Shown piece by piece: positions 8,102-17,934 of a stretch of DNA of 55,856 nt. The position numbers and the translations under genes are program-made. Within the stretch, counting starts at the first letter, position 1. Each line of letters begins with the position of its first letter. The notes below the pieces were generated by a model. That model had not been told where the DNA came from, searched no databases, and saw only the letters and a program-made list of their open reading frames with translations. Origin of the DNA: RZYY01 sp036794825. GTDB lineage: Bacteria > Bacteroidota > Bacteroidia > Bacteroidales > 4484-276. The DNA lies in contig DAIRGA010000033.1 of NCBI GenBank assembly GCA_036794825.1, forward strand, positions 1 through 55,856. Direction: 5' to 3'.

Positions 8102-11100
8102 ATGAAAAACAATGTACAGATATTCTTTAGTATTGCTTTGCTGAATGTAATACTTTTCTTGTCCAGCGCTGGTATTGCGCAGGGTAGATACGTTCTGATG
8201 ACCGAAACATTTGATTATTCAGCCGGAACGCTTCCACCTGGTTGGTCAGTAATGGGTAGCGGTGCATCCAATTGGGGTGTAGTCAATAATTCCTCTGCTG
8301 GTGGAACAACTCCCGAAATGCGGATGAACTGGAGTCCGAGCTTCGTTGGTGAAAGCCGGTTAATGACCCAGGTTCTGAACTCAGGCGACGCAACAGCGTT
8401 CAAATTAAGCCTGAATATCTTTTTCTATTATTATGATTTATCACACACCATTAAAATAGGATATTCAACCGATAACGGAGCCACCTGGACTGACTTCTGG
8501 CAGCAGGTTTGTACAGGTGATTATGGCCCTAAATCAGACGAGCACTATTTCAACATTCCTGCTAACACCAATTTCAGATTGGGATTTTACTATTCCGGAG
8601 ATAGTTATAACCTTTGGAATTATAACATTGATAACGTTAAAGTTGAAGCCATTGTGAACTTTGATCTGGCTGGTGTGAGTGTAACCGGAAATACAAATCC
8701 GGTAATTAACCAGCCATCTGTTTATGAAGTAACTGTGTTTAATGCCGGGAGTCAGGCTGTTGATGGTAGTGATTATTCTGTAAAGCTTTACACGCAGGGA
8801 GGGGTAATGATTGATGAAGCGCCCGGAGAGACCATTGAACCTGCAACTCATCAAACCTTCAGCTTAACCTGGACGCCTGGCCAGTATGGTCCTGCAATTC
8901 TCTATGGATACGTTGATTTTGCCGATGATGAGTTTCCAGGTAACAATACAACACCCAATCTGAATGTGAATGTGCAATTGGTTGAAGTTTATGAAATAAC
9001 CATTGGAACTGATCCTACAACCAATTCTTCTACCCCGTTTTATCTTTGGTGGAGTTACTCTTTTACCCAAACGATTTATCTGAGTTCGGAAATTGCCAAC
9101 CCTGCGGCTGTTATTTCACAGATTGGTTATCATTATGCAGGGATTAATCAAAACCTGGAAGCGGACATTGAGGTATGGCTGGAGCACTCGGACCTGCAAA
9201 CTATTACAGCAAGTGTTCCGCTTACCAATGCCACAAAAGTATATGATGGCAATTACAATATAAATCCGGGACAGAATTTTTCCTGGATTGATACAGAGCC
9301 CTTCATGTACAATGGCACAGACAATTTAATTCTGACCATTATCGAAAAAAGACCAGGATATAACTCATCGTCTGATGTTTTCTACTCAACTATTGTACCT
9401 GCCGGACAAAATTTATGTGTTGGAGAATGGAGACAGGAAACTCCTTATGATCCTGAAAATCTCCCGTCAGGCAACCAGATTGGTTTCAGAGCGAATACAA
9501 AATTATTGATGAGCGTTATCCCGCCTTTTCCAGTTGTCAATATTAGTCCGGATTCGCTTAATTTTGACGAAGTAGAGGTAACGCTAAGCAAAACCCTCAA
9601 CGCTTCTTTACAAAACATTGGAGGCGAACCGCTTGAAATAACCGGAGTAAATATCTCAAATTCCTGCTTTAGTATTTCCAACATTGAGTTCCCTGTTTTG
9701 ATTGAGAGCGCTGAAACAATTATTGTTGAGGTAATATTTCACCCAACCGAACCTCAAACTGAGGAGGGAACAATTACTTTTTTAATGGATGAATCGGTGC
9801 CGGGAGGCAAAACACTGGAAGTTTCCGGACAAGGTCTTCGTTTTGGTGTATTGAGGGAGGGATTTGAAGATACGCTGTTTCCCCCGCTGGGTTGGAAAGT
9901 AGTTGACTTAAACGCTGATAAATCGGGTTGGATGCGTAATGTCAATAATGTGCCTACAGGTCAGGTAGCACCGAGAACAGGAGTGGCGGCTGCCGGACTG
10001 GATACCTATGCCGGAAGCACCTGGGAAACGAGTTACGATGATTGGCTCATCACTCCGAAAATGATCTGGGAGGATGGGGATATCTTCAGTTTCTGGATCA
10101 AACGCCTTGCCGACCAGTCTGGGCAAATCTGGCGTATCCTGCTTTCTGTCAGCGGAAATAACCCGTCCGATTTCACGCAGATGGATGTTATTACCGATCC
10201 TACTCTGACTTACAATGAAAAGTCATACAACCTGAGCAACTATGGAATGGAAGCTGGAGATAAGTTTTATATGGCATTTCAGTTTAATGGTCTTTGGTGC
10301 TGGCCGGGTGTAATTGACGATGTGTCGGCATCGGTGATGGTACGTTACGATTATGATCTGATGGTACTTGATTTCGCTGGGCCGGACATTTTACATGCCA
10401 ACACAACCCAGAATTATACGCTTCAATTTGGAAATTGGGGCTACCAGAATGTGCAAGGCGCCGATTATACAGTGAAACTTTGCGCAGTGATCAACGGAGT
10501 GGAAACAACGCTTGCATCGCTGCCAGGCCAAAATATAGCTTCAAAGGAAGTAGTGACTTTAAATATCCCCTTAAATATAGCACAAACCGGCATTTATCAT
10601 GTTTATGGTAAAATAGAATTTGCAGCCGACGAAGATCAGAATAACAACCTGACAAATTCAATAAAAGTGGATGTCATTCCTCAATCTTTTGTTGTTAAGT
10701 ACATTGGAGACTTTCCAATAAACCAGGAAACCTCATATACTAATCTTTACCCGATCAATTTTGAGGATTCCAGAAAGACCAGTCTTTCACAGACTTTGTA
10801 TTTCCATGATGAGCTGAATACCGGAGGAATCATTGACAGAATAGGTTACTACAGTTTATTCGGAACCAATATGATGGAAAGAAAAATTAAAATCTGGATT
10901 TCAGAATTAGAAGCAGCGAATTTATCCGGTCCATATATCCCGGTATCACAAATGACACTGGTTTATGAAGGCAATGTTGATTTTTCGGCCGGCAATGGAC
11001 GATCCGACATCATATTCACCAATCCATTTGTTTACTCCGGAAGCGGCAATCTGCTGGTAACGGTATATTACTATTCTGGGCAAAATTATGCCAGCGCTTC

Positions 11101-12958
11101 CGAATTTGCTGTCAAATTGACAAATTCGGGGCCGGAGCGCACCATTTATGATATTGGCAATCAACTGATTGATCCGGAAAATCCCAGTCCCTTTCTCATT
11201 CGTACCCAAAGTTACCCATACACGACCCTGATGTTTGAAACCGGCAGCGGGCTCGGGCATTTGTCTGGCAAAGTGCTCTATGAGCAAAATTCCCAGCCGG
11301 TTGAAGATGCTAAAGTGGAAATTGAAAATCTTAGCTTTCCCGGAGCTGCCGCAGTAATTTTTACCAACTCGTCCGGTGATTATGTGTCGCCCTACACGCT
11401 GGCCGGCAACAACCTGAAAATCACCATTTCAAAATATGGTTACAATGATGTGGTCTTTGATAATGTTGTTCTGAGCCCCGACGGTACATTGGTTTTACCA
11501 GACGCCTTACTTCTTCCCCGGCCACTGGTTTCACTCACCGGCAGTGTGTTCAAAAGCGACACACAGACGCCCGCTGAAGGCGCCGTGGTGAAACTGACCG
11601 GAATTGACAACTACGAGACCACCACCAATGCCGCCGGAGAGTTCAGTTTTGGCGAAATCTGGGGCTTAACCTCTTACGAGATGACCATTTCGCTGGCCGG
11701 CTACCAAACCTATACCGCCGCTGTTCAGGTCGGAGATATTCCCCTGACGCTCGATCCGGTTACCATTCTGGAAAACGCACCTCCTCCACATCTGCTTACC
11801 GCCGTTGAAACCGGAGGCTACGCGCAGCTCAACTGGTACGGCGCCGGCGTACCGTTTCCCAAAATCTTCCGTTACGATGATGGTCAGGTAGCGGGAAACC
11901 TCATCACCACCGGGGTGCCCGATATTCTGATTGGTTCGGCATGGAAGTATAACGCCATTCTCAGTACGGTTACCTGGTTTACCAGCCAGTCGGGGGGATA
12001 TCCGCCATCGCCGCAGGTGATGATCACGGTGCTTGGTCTGAACGCCGACGGCTCGCCAAACCCGGCCAGCGTGCTTTTTGTGCAGGGCAACGTCCAGAAT
12101 TCGCTGGGCTGGAACACCTTCAACCTGCCCTCGCCGGTATATGCACCCAACGGCTTCTTCTTCGGCATATCGGGTTACTCCAATTATACCGTGGTGGGTT
12201 ATGACGATGGCGTGGGCGAGCCCTGGCTATGGCAACCAATGACGCAGTGGAGCAACGGCATGGGCGCTTATTATCCACTCGAAAACGTAACTGCTCCCCC
12301 GCTTTACGGAAATATTCTTATCCGTGCGGCAGGATTGATATACGAGGAATCCGTCACACGGGAATTTGCAGGCAGCAAGGCTTATATGGTAAATGCAGAT
12401 TTAAAATCAATCACTTTTATCTGCGAGCCTGTGAAGCCTGTAAAAACTGCCGAACCGGAGTTTCCGCAAATGGCTTTCAGAATTCCGGACGGGAGGGCAT
12501 TTCAGCATTACAATATCTACCGCAGACCGGCCGGCACAACTGACTGGGAGCAGATCAACACCAATCCGGTCAGCGACACAACCTATATTGACACCGAATG
12601 GTCGAACCTCGGCGCCGGATTCTACCAGTTTGCCGTGGAGGCCGAATATACCAACGGAGTGAAGTCAACAATGGCGGAGTCCAACCTGCTGGAAAAGCTA
12701 CCCGTAAGCATCGCCGATCACCCGGCCAGCCAACTGAGTATCTTCCCCAACCCCTCATCCGGACAATTTAGGATACAGTCGCCCTTGCTGATCCGCAAAA
12801 TCACGGTTCAGGATCATACCGGGAAGCAGGTTGAGGTCCATGCACCCGATAACCATCATTTCATCCTCAACCTCATTGGCCAGCCCAAAGGGGTCTTCAT
12901 TCTCCAAATCGAAACCCAGGCAGGCAGAGAGATACGGAAGGTGGTGCTGATGGATTGA
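8102..12958 (+). CDS. large multidomain T9SS cargo protein (choice-of-anchor J/D, adhesin-like)
   Basis: This 1618-residue secreted surface protein has a signal peptide (to about 27, 'SAGIAQ'), then a choice-of-anchor J domain (about 34-185), a CARDB-like Ig domain (about 190-285), a beta-rich segment, a choice-of-anchor D/ASH-like domain ('SPDSLNFDEVEV', about 475-580), a second anchor J domain ('EGFEDTLFPPLGW'), another CARDB-like domain, two carboxypeptidase regulatory-like domains (about 1045-1210), a fibronectin-like region and a T9SS type A sorting domain ('LSIFPNPSSGQF'). The ATG at 8102 is chosen because the signal peptide starts there; an in-frame ATG at 8054 would add 16 residues. 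From residue 1044 onward it is close to the minus-strand paralogue ending at 23291, while the first two thirds are far more diverged and more AT-rich. This suggests gene conversion or domain exchange. Confidence 0.85.
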   Translation: MKNNVQIFFSIALLNVILFLSSAGIAQGRYVLMTETFDYSAGTLPPGWSVMGSGASNWGVVNNSSAGGTTPEMRMNWSPSFVGESRLMTQVLNSGDATAFKLSLNIFFYYYDLSHTIKIGYSTDNGATWTDFWQQVCTGDYGPKSDEHYFNIPANTNFRLGFYYSGDSYNLWNYNIDNVKVEAIVNFDLAGVSVTGNTNPVINQPSVYEVTVFNAGSQAVDGSDYSVKLYTQGGVMIDEAPGETIEPATHQTFSLTWTPGQYGPAILYGYVDFADDEFPGNNTTPNLNVNVQLVEVYEITIGTDPTTNSSTPFYLWWSYSFTQTIYLSSEIANPAAVISQIGYHYAGINQNLEADIEVWLEHSDLQTITASVPLTNATKVYDGNYNINPGQNFSWIDTEPFMYNGTDNLILTIIEKRPGYNSSSDVFYSTIVPAGQNLCVGEWRQETPYDPENLPSGNQIGFRANTKLLMSVIPPFPVVNISPDSLNFDEVEVTLSKTLNASLQNIGGEPLEITGVNISNSCFSISNIEFPVLIESAETIIVEVIFHPTEPQTEEGTITFLMDESVPGGKTLEVSGQGLRFGVLREGFEDTLFPPLGWKVVDLNADKSGWMRNVNNVPTGQVAPRTGVAAAGLDTYAGSTWETSYDDWLITPKMIWEDGDIFSFWIKRLADQSGQIWRILLSVSGNNPSDFTQMDVITDPTLTYNEKSYNLSNYGMEAGDKFYMAFQFNGLWCWPGVIDDVSASVMVRYDYDLMVLDFAGPDILHANTTQNYTLQFGNWGYQNVQGADYTVKLCAVINGVETTLASLPGQNIASKEVVTLNIPLNIAQTGIYHVYGKIEFAADEDQNNNLTNSIKVDVIPQSFVVKYIGDFPINQETSYTNLYPINFEDSRKTSLSQTLYFHDELNTGGIIDRIGYYSLFGTNMMERKIKIWISELEAANLSGPYIPVSQMTLVYEGNVDFSAGNGRSDIIFTNPFVYSGSGNLLVTVYYYSGQNYASASEFAVKLTNSGPERTIYDIGNQLIDPENPSPFLIRTQSYPYTTLMFETGSGLGHLSGKVLYEQNSQPVEDAKVEIENLSFPGAAAVIFTNSSGDYVSPYTLAGNNLKITISKYGYNDVVFDNVVLSPDGTLVLPDALLLPRPLVSLTGSVFKSDTQTPAEGAVVKLTGIDNYETTTNAAGEFSFGEIWGLTSYEMTISLAGYQTYTAAVQVGDIPLTLDPVTILENAPPPHLLTAVETGGYAQLNWYGAGVPFPKIFRYDDGQVAGNLITTGVPDILIGSAWKYNAILSTVTWFTSQSGGYPPSPQVMITVLGLNADGSPNPASVLFVQGNVQNSLGWNTFNLPSPVYAPNGFFFGISGYSNYTVVGYDDGVGEPWLWQPMTQWSNGMGAYYPLENVTAPPLYGNILIRAAGLIYEESVTREFAGSKAYMVNADLKSITFICEPVKPVKTAEPEFPQMAFRIPDGRAFQHYNIYRRPAGTTDWEQINTNPVSDTTYIDTEWSNLGAGFYQFAVEAEYTNGVKSTMAESNLLEKLPVSIADHPASQLSIFPNPSSGQFRIQSPLLIRKITVQDHTGKQVEVHAPDNHHFILNLIGQPKGVFILQIETQAGREIRKVVLMD
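11231..12958 (+). repeat. 1.7-kb inverted repeat, copy 1
   Basis: The last 1728 bp of the adhesin gene match, in inverted orientation, the last 1725 bp of the paralogue (25015-23291). By eye the nucleotide identity is high, with long exact stretches around the 'LTLDPVTILENAPPPH' codons. The arms are about 10.3 kb apart and could support inversion of the intervening segment by homologous recombination. Confidence 0.8.
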
Positions 12959-13137
12959 CGGGGATTTAACGGAAGCATATGGAGTTGGATATCGAGGGGT
13001 TTATTACACAGGTAATAACTTTATCGGTATCAATACGGAATCAGCATTGCCCGGCCAGAATAGACAATCTTCCAAAATGGTTATTGGATTCCTTTGCCGA
13101 ATTTGCGGCTTTGGAATCACAAATAGAATGAGTTTTT

Positions 13138-13285
13138 AAAGGCCGTCTCAAAAGTCTTTCCTTTTGATTTTCAGCGTTTCGGATCTAAACCACAATATTG
13201 AAACGGCTTCCCTGACAATGACCTCCCAAATGCCCTGTCATTTACCCAGAGGAATACCTTTGGTACGATTGCTCGCTTACCGGAA
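13138..13285. repeat. MITE-like intergenic remnant, member 1
   Basis: It starts GGCCGTCTCAAAAGTCT and ends near a GAATACCTTTGGTACGA segment. The start recurs at 44943 (GACGGTCTTAAAAGTCT) and 47073 (GGCTGTCTCAAAAGTCT), and the end recurs near 45030. The leading motif resembles insertion-sequence terminal repeats of the 'tgtctcaaaag' kind. No transposase remains. It accounts for most of the 454-bp gap between genes; the rest is the promoter module of the next gene. Confidence 0.5.
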
Positions 13286-13316
13286 AGATTCGGGAAGAAA
13301 ATAACTTAATCATGCA

Positions 13317-13384
13317 TTTGAATCATTGAACCCCGCATTTCAAGAACTTAGTCCACATAGCAAATAGAAGTAACTGTAGATTTG
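13317..13384 (+). promoter_or_regulatory. promoter module shared with the gene at 6497
   Basis: TTTGAATCATTGA (13317-13329) opens a block matching 6400-6426. The -7 element TAGATTTG (13377-13384) starts exactly 60 bp later, as at the other locus, and lies 29 bp before the ATG at 13413. Confidence 0.55.
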
Positions 13385-13412
13385 CTATTAAATGATAAAA
13401 AAAACAGCTTCT

Positions 13413-15713
13413 ATGAACAAGTTTACAAATGTGGTTCGCCGATGGGGTTGCTTTATGATTTTAGGGTTAACGCTGTCTCCATTATTCTCCTTTTCGCAGA
13501 CTGACCCCGAAATTCTGATAAGACCTGGCAATTCGGAGTTACCCGGTAAAGGATTACTCCTCTCAGAAAGTTTTGACGATGTAGCCTTTCCACCTGCCGG
13601 CTGGCAAAACATCCAGTTGACCGGTACGGGTTTGTGGGCGCGTACAACGGCAGGTATCTATCCCCCATGCAGCCCACACAGTGGCGAAGGAATGGCTTTT
13701 TACAATAATTATATTTTTGGGTACGATGCATCGGCCATGCTGGTAACACCGGCTCTTTTGTTGCCGGCAGGTTTGCCAAAGAATGTAAATTTCTGGATGT
13801 ACCGCGATTACGGATGGCCTACCTACGCCGATAGCCTGGAGGTTTATTATAATTCAGCACCTGATCTGAACGGAGCTGTTTTACTTGGTAAAGTAGCAAG
13901 GTATTATTGGATGTCAGACTGGTTTGAATTCAATTATCCGATTCCCGCTTCCGTCTCGGGTTCATACTATGTGATTTTTAGGGCAAAGAGTGGCTGGGGC
14001 AATGATATTTTTCTTGACGATATCGAGATTCGGGCTTTGCATGTAAATGATGTTGGCTTGACCTCAGTTATATCGCCGTCTGCAATGGTTATCGCCGGAG
14101 ACATAATTGTACCTGAAGTGATGGTGCGAAATTACGGGATTGAGGCGCAATCAGATGTTCCTGTTAAGTACAAAAACGGACAAACGGGTGAGGTTTTAAC
14201 CCAGATGGTTCCATTTTTGGATACGGCCGCAGTTGTGAATGTTGCATTCCCAGCTTGGACGGCCTCAACCGGAGGTCCCTTTGATTTCATCTTTTACACC
14301 GATCTGCCTGGTGACGAAGTCAGTGCCAATGATACATTATCCAAAATGATTATTTGTACCGAATCCAATCAAAGTTATTCTCATTCCGTTTCCGGTGGTC
14401 TATATCACAGCCTGCACATCTGTAGCGATGGAACAGTAATGGCATGGGGAAGAAATTCCGATGGTCAGCTGGGAGATGGAACCAACACCGACAGCAATAT
14501 CCCTGTGGAGGTGGCCAATCTTACGGATATTATCAGGGTTGCGGCCGGAAAATTCCACAGCATTGCACTGAAGAGCGATGGCACTGCATGGAGTTTCGGG
14601 AAAAATGGCAGCGGTCAGCTTGGAAACGGCAGCACGGTCAACAGCAATATTCCTGTTCAGGTTTCGGGATTGACCAATATCACCGACATCACCGGAGGAG
14701 ATGATCACACCCTCGCGATACGGAGTGACGGCACCGTATGGGCGTGGGGTGGCAATTCCTGGGGGCAACTCGGCGACGGAACCACCAACGACAGTGAAAC
14801 CCCTGTTCAGGTTACAGGTATATCAAGCGCTACCGCTATCACTGCCGGGGAGGGGTTTTCCATGGCGCTTATGAATGATGGAACCGTGATGGCATGGGGA
14901 GCGAACCAAAGCGGGCAGTTGGGTAATGGAACAATTTTCGGGAGCAATGTACCCGTGTTGGTCTCCAACCTTTCGGATGTTATTGATATTGCGGCTGGCA
15001 CTATCCATTCAATAGCCCTGAAGAATGACGGAACCGTTTGGGCCTGGGGATACAATTATCTGGGTCAGCTGGGAAACGGTACCAATACCGACAGTGACGT
15101 TCCTGTTCAGGTGACAGGGCTAAATAGTATCACAACAATTTCAGCAGGCGGTGCATCCACTTATGCGGTTAAATATGATGGAACAGCCTGGGCCTGGGGC
15201 TGGAACTCAAACGGTCAGCTTGGAAATGGTTCTACCATCAATAGCAATCTGCCCATAGAGATATCAGGGCTAACGGATATGATCGCTATTGCCGGAGGAG
15301 CGTTTCACTGTCTTTCCATCAATCAGGAGGGAGAGCTTTTTACCTGGGGCGCTAACGATTATGGACAATTGGGAAATGGCGCCAATACTGAAAGTCATGT
15401 TCCGGTATTAATCACAGGAATTTGCCCGGTCTATACCCCGGACTCAGAGATCGAATCAGCTAAAAAGTATAAATTCTCACTGTATCCAAATCCTTCTGAC
15501 GGGCATTTTATAATACAAACACATCCTGGACCCGGAACCGTGAATGATGGCCTCATTGAAATCTTTAATGCATTTGGCAACAAAATATTAAGTACTGGCT
15601 TTAGTCCCGGAAATTTGACCTCTGTCAATCTTTCAGATTGGGGAAAAGGTGTATATGTGGTAAGCTTGAAAATTCAAAATGACACCCATTTTAAGAAAAT
15701 CATCATCCATTAG
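13413..15713 (+). CDS. secreted RCC1-repeat beta-propeller protein with T9SS sorting domain
   Basis: This 766-residue secreted protein has a signal peptide ('LSPLFSFSQ', to about 29), a choice-of-anchor J domain ('ESFDDVAFPPAGWQ', about 48-205), a CARDB-like domain (about 210-320), seven RCC1 repeats (about 330-675) and a T9SS type A sorting domain ('FSLYPNPSDGHF'). Each RCC1 repeat carries the 'WGxNxxGQLGxG' signature. Seven blades make one complete RCC1 propeller. RCC1 in eukaryotes is a chromatin-bound Ran exchange factor, but in bacteria the fold is a generic binding scaffold, so no exchange activity is implied. The ATG at 13413 is favoured over the one at 13392 by the shared MNKFTNVV start. 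The next gene begins 30 bp after the stop, suggesting an operon. Confidence 0.85.
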   Translation: MNKFTNVVRRWGCFMILGLTLSPLFSFSQTDPEILIRPGNSELPGKGLLLSESFDDVAFPPAGWQNIQLTGTGLWARTTAGIYPPCSPHSGEGMAFYNNYIFGYDASAMLVTPALLLPAGLPKNVNFWMYRDYGWPTYADSLEVYYNSAPDLNGAVLLGKVARYYWMSDWFEFNYPIPASVSGSYYVIFRAKSGWGNDIFLDDIEIRALHVNDVGLTSVISPSAMVIAGDIIVPEVMVRNYGIEAQSDVPVKYKNGQTGEVLTQMVPFLDTAAVVNVAFPAWTASTGGPFDFIFYTDLPGDEVSANDTLSKMIICTESNQSYSHSVSGGLYHSLHICSDGTVMAWGRNSDGQLGDGTNTDSNIPVEVANLTDIIRVAAGKFHSIALKSDGTAWSFGKNGSGQLGNGSTVNSNIPVQVSGLTNITDITGGDDHTLAIRSDGTVWAWGGNSWGQLGDGTTNDSETPVQVTGISSATAITAGEGFSMALMNDGTVMAWGANQSGQLGNGTIFGSNVPVLVSNLSDVIDIAAGTIHSIALKNDGTVWAWGYNYLGQLGNGTNTDSDVPVQVTGLNSITTISAGGASTYAVKYDGTAWAWGWNSNGQLGNGSTINSNLPIEISGLTDMIAIAGGAFHCLSINQEGELFTWGANDYGQLGNGANTESHVPVLITGICPVYTPDSEIESAKKYKFSLYPNPSDGHFIIQTHPGPGTVNDGLIEIFNAFGNKILSTGFSPGNLTSVNLSDWGKGVYVVSLKIQNDTHFKKIIIH

Positions 15714-15743
15714 CCGTTTGCTAAGGATTAACAAAAATTGGAA

Positions 15744-17867
15744 ATGAACAGAATTTGTTTCTTTTTAACGGTAACCAGTTTACTTATCCTCCTTGGTAAA
15801 ACCACAACAGGGTTTGCCCAGTGGCAGCAGATGAATGGTCCCGCAGGAGGGTCAATCACCTGCATAACCTCCGGTGGCACTTATGTTTTCTCAGGGTCAG
15901 GTGGCGCAGGTGTTTTCAGATCAGGAAATAATGGCAATAGCTGGAGCTATTGCAACAGTGGTATCACATCAATGGCTGTGTTTTCGATGACAGCAGATGC
16001 AAATACAGTATTCGCCGGAACAATGGGAGCTATCCAATACGGTGTGGATGCCTTATTCAGGACAACCGACAACGGCGAAAACTGGGAGGCATTGAGCGAC
16101 GGGCTTTCCGGACTAATTGTCAATTCGCTTATGATAAATGGTTCGAATATTTTTGCAGGTATTTATCCTACCGGAGTATTTCGTTCAACTGACAATGGTT
16201 CCAGTTGGATGGCCGTCAGCAACGGACTCTCCGGAGAGTTCTTTTATTCGCTTGCTGCCCTGGGGAATGATATTTATGTTGCCACGGATCTGGGTGTTTA
16301 CCGTACATCGGACAACGGCGACAACTGGACACCTGCCAACACAGGATTACCCAACTTAGCATTTACCCTCGAAACAAAAGGAACAGATTTGTTTGCAGGC
16401 GTATATGGTCATGGCGTTTATCGCTCAAGCGACGGAGGTGTAAACTGGTCGCTTGCAAATTCTGGGATAACGAATAACGACGTGCATGCTCTTGCTTCTC
16501 AGGAATCATTGCTGTTTGCCGGCACACAGGGAGGGGGTGTTTTTCGTTCAGCCAACAACGGTGAAAGCTGGGTTACTGTTAATAATGGATTGACAACCCT
16601 GAACATCAGCTCTCTGGAGTTTGACGGCAATTTTCTTTACGCCGGAACTGACCAGGGAATATTTCGGTCAAATGATCAGGGCGCTATCTGGGCTCCCGTT
16701 AATACCGGAATACTAAATCGCACAATCAGCGCCTTCATTGAATCCGGACCAAATATCTTTGCCGGGCTTGCTTCCGGAGGTATGTACCGTTCCAATGACC
16801 ATGGCCTTAACTGGTCAGAAGTTAACAACGGTATTCCTAATTCTGCTACCATCACCTCTTTTGCAGCTATAGGCAACTATCTGTTTGCCGGCTCAACAGG
16901 CACGGGCATTTACAGGTCTGAAGATCAGGGTGAACATTGGTACAATACCGGTACCTCCAATGTTTATAATATTGCCGCTCTGGCTGTGATCGGCCAGAAT
17001 CTCTATGCTGCAACCATTAATTCCGGCATTTTTAAATCAACTGATTTTGGCGTCACGTGGCAGGAAAAAAACTGGGGATTGGGTCCGGAGGATCAAAGGA
17101 TGCGCGCCTTGTATGCCATGGGAAATACGCTGTTTGCCGGCAATCTTTACCTGGGCGTATTCCGTTCCACCGATTTTGGGGAACATTGGTATGCATGTAA
17201 TAATGGATTGACCGGTACCTCCGTGCGGTCATTTACTTCCAATGGATCGGCCATTTTTGCCGGAACACTTGCAGGCAATTTAGTATCCCCGGGCGGTGTT
17301 TTCCGATCTGCCGATAACGGCGATACCTGGACAATTACCGGGTTGACGTATCATCATGTCCTGTCATTAAAAGCGGTTGGAAATAACATCATTGCCGGAA
17401 CTGCCGATATGGGTGTGTGGCTTTCGTCCGACAATGGTGAGAACTGGGCTGACATCAACGAGGGTTTTACTTCAGTTCCTTATATTAATTCAATGATAAT
17501 TTCTGATGAAAACTTATTTGCCGGAACGAATGGATTTTCCGTCTGGCGCAGGCCATTATCCGATATTATTATTACTGGTCTGGAAAATGAAATCCAAAAA
17601 GAAAGCGGGTCTTTAGTATTACAGACCATTCCTGATCCGTTCAGCAAGGCAATAACTATAAGATACTCCCTGCCACAGGATAGTTTTGTAACAATTAATG
17701 TTTATGATATATCCGGCCACAAACTCGAAACCCTTGTCAGTAATTTTCAGCCACAGGGAAATCATACCGTTAAATGGAAAGCAGGTTGCTATCCATCAGG
17801 AATTTATATCTGCCGCATTATAGCGGGGAATACTTCAGATTCAAAGATGATGATGCTACAGGAATAA
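15744..17867 (+). CDS. secreted Asp-box (BNR-like) beta-propeller protein with T9SS-type C-terminus
   Basis: This 707-residue secreted protein has a signal peptide (to about 27, 'TTGFAQ'), thirteen repeats of about 40-48 residues each carrying an Asp-box-like motif (for example 'VFRSTDNGSSW' and 'VYRTSDNGDNW'), and a C-terminal FlgD-like/T9SS sorting domain ('TINVYDISGHKLE'). One incomplete blade at each end ('ITCITSGGTYVFSG' and 'NLFAGTNGFSVW') could close the ring, making fourteen blades, consistent with two stacked seven-bladed propellers as in VPS10 or oligoxyloglucan-hydrolase folds. No catalytic sialidase residues are visible, so it is likely a binding protein. The frame opens at a TTG (15738), but the ATG at 15744 is the sensible start. 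It is probably co-transcribed with the RCC1 gene. Confidence 0.82.
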   Translation: MNRICFFLTVTSLLILLGKTTTGFAQWQQMNGPAGGSITCITSGGTYVFSGSGGAGVFRSGNNGNSWSYCNSGITSMAVFSMTADANTVFAGTMGAIQYGVDALFRTTDNGENWEALSDGLSGLIVNSLMINGSNIFAGIYPTGVFRSTDNGSSWMAVSNGLSGEFFYSLAALGNDIYVATDLGVYRTSDNGDNWTPANTGLPNLAFTLETKGTDLFAGVYGHGVYRSSDGGVNWSLANSGITNNDVHALASQESLLFAGTQGGGVFRSANNGESWVTVNNGLTTLNISSLEFDGNFLYAGTDQGIFRSNDQGAIWAPVNTGILNRTISAFIESGPNIFAGLASGGMYRSNDHGLNWSEVNNGIPNSATITSFAAIGNYLFAGSTGTGIYRSEDQGEHWYNTGTSNVYNIAALAVIGQNLYAATINSGIFKSTDFGVTWQEKNWGLGPEDQRMRALYAMGNTLFAGNLYLGVFRSTDFGEHWYACNNGLTGTSVRSFTSNGSAIFAGTLAGNLVSPGGVFRSADNGDTWTITGLTYHHVLSLKAVGNNIIAGTADMGVWLSSDNGENWADINEGFTSVPYINSMIISDENLFAGTNGFSVWRRPLSDIIITGLENEIQKESGSLVLQTIPDPFSKAITIRYSLPQDSFVTINVYDISGHKLETLVSNFQPQGNHTVKWKAGCYPSGIYICRIIAGNTSDSKMMMLQE

Positions 17868-17934
17868 CAATAAACACTTTAGTTCTTAAATGATAAAGTT
17901 TACTTAATATATTCAAACAATAAAACTTTTCAAC

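Noticed and set aside
13413..15713. A Ran-type nucleotide exchange role for the RCC1-repeat protein
   Set aside because: It is a secreted bacterial protein. The RCC1 fold alone does not imply exchange activity, and there is no Ran-like GTPase.
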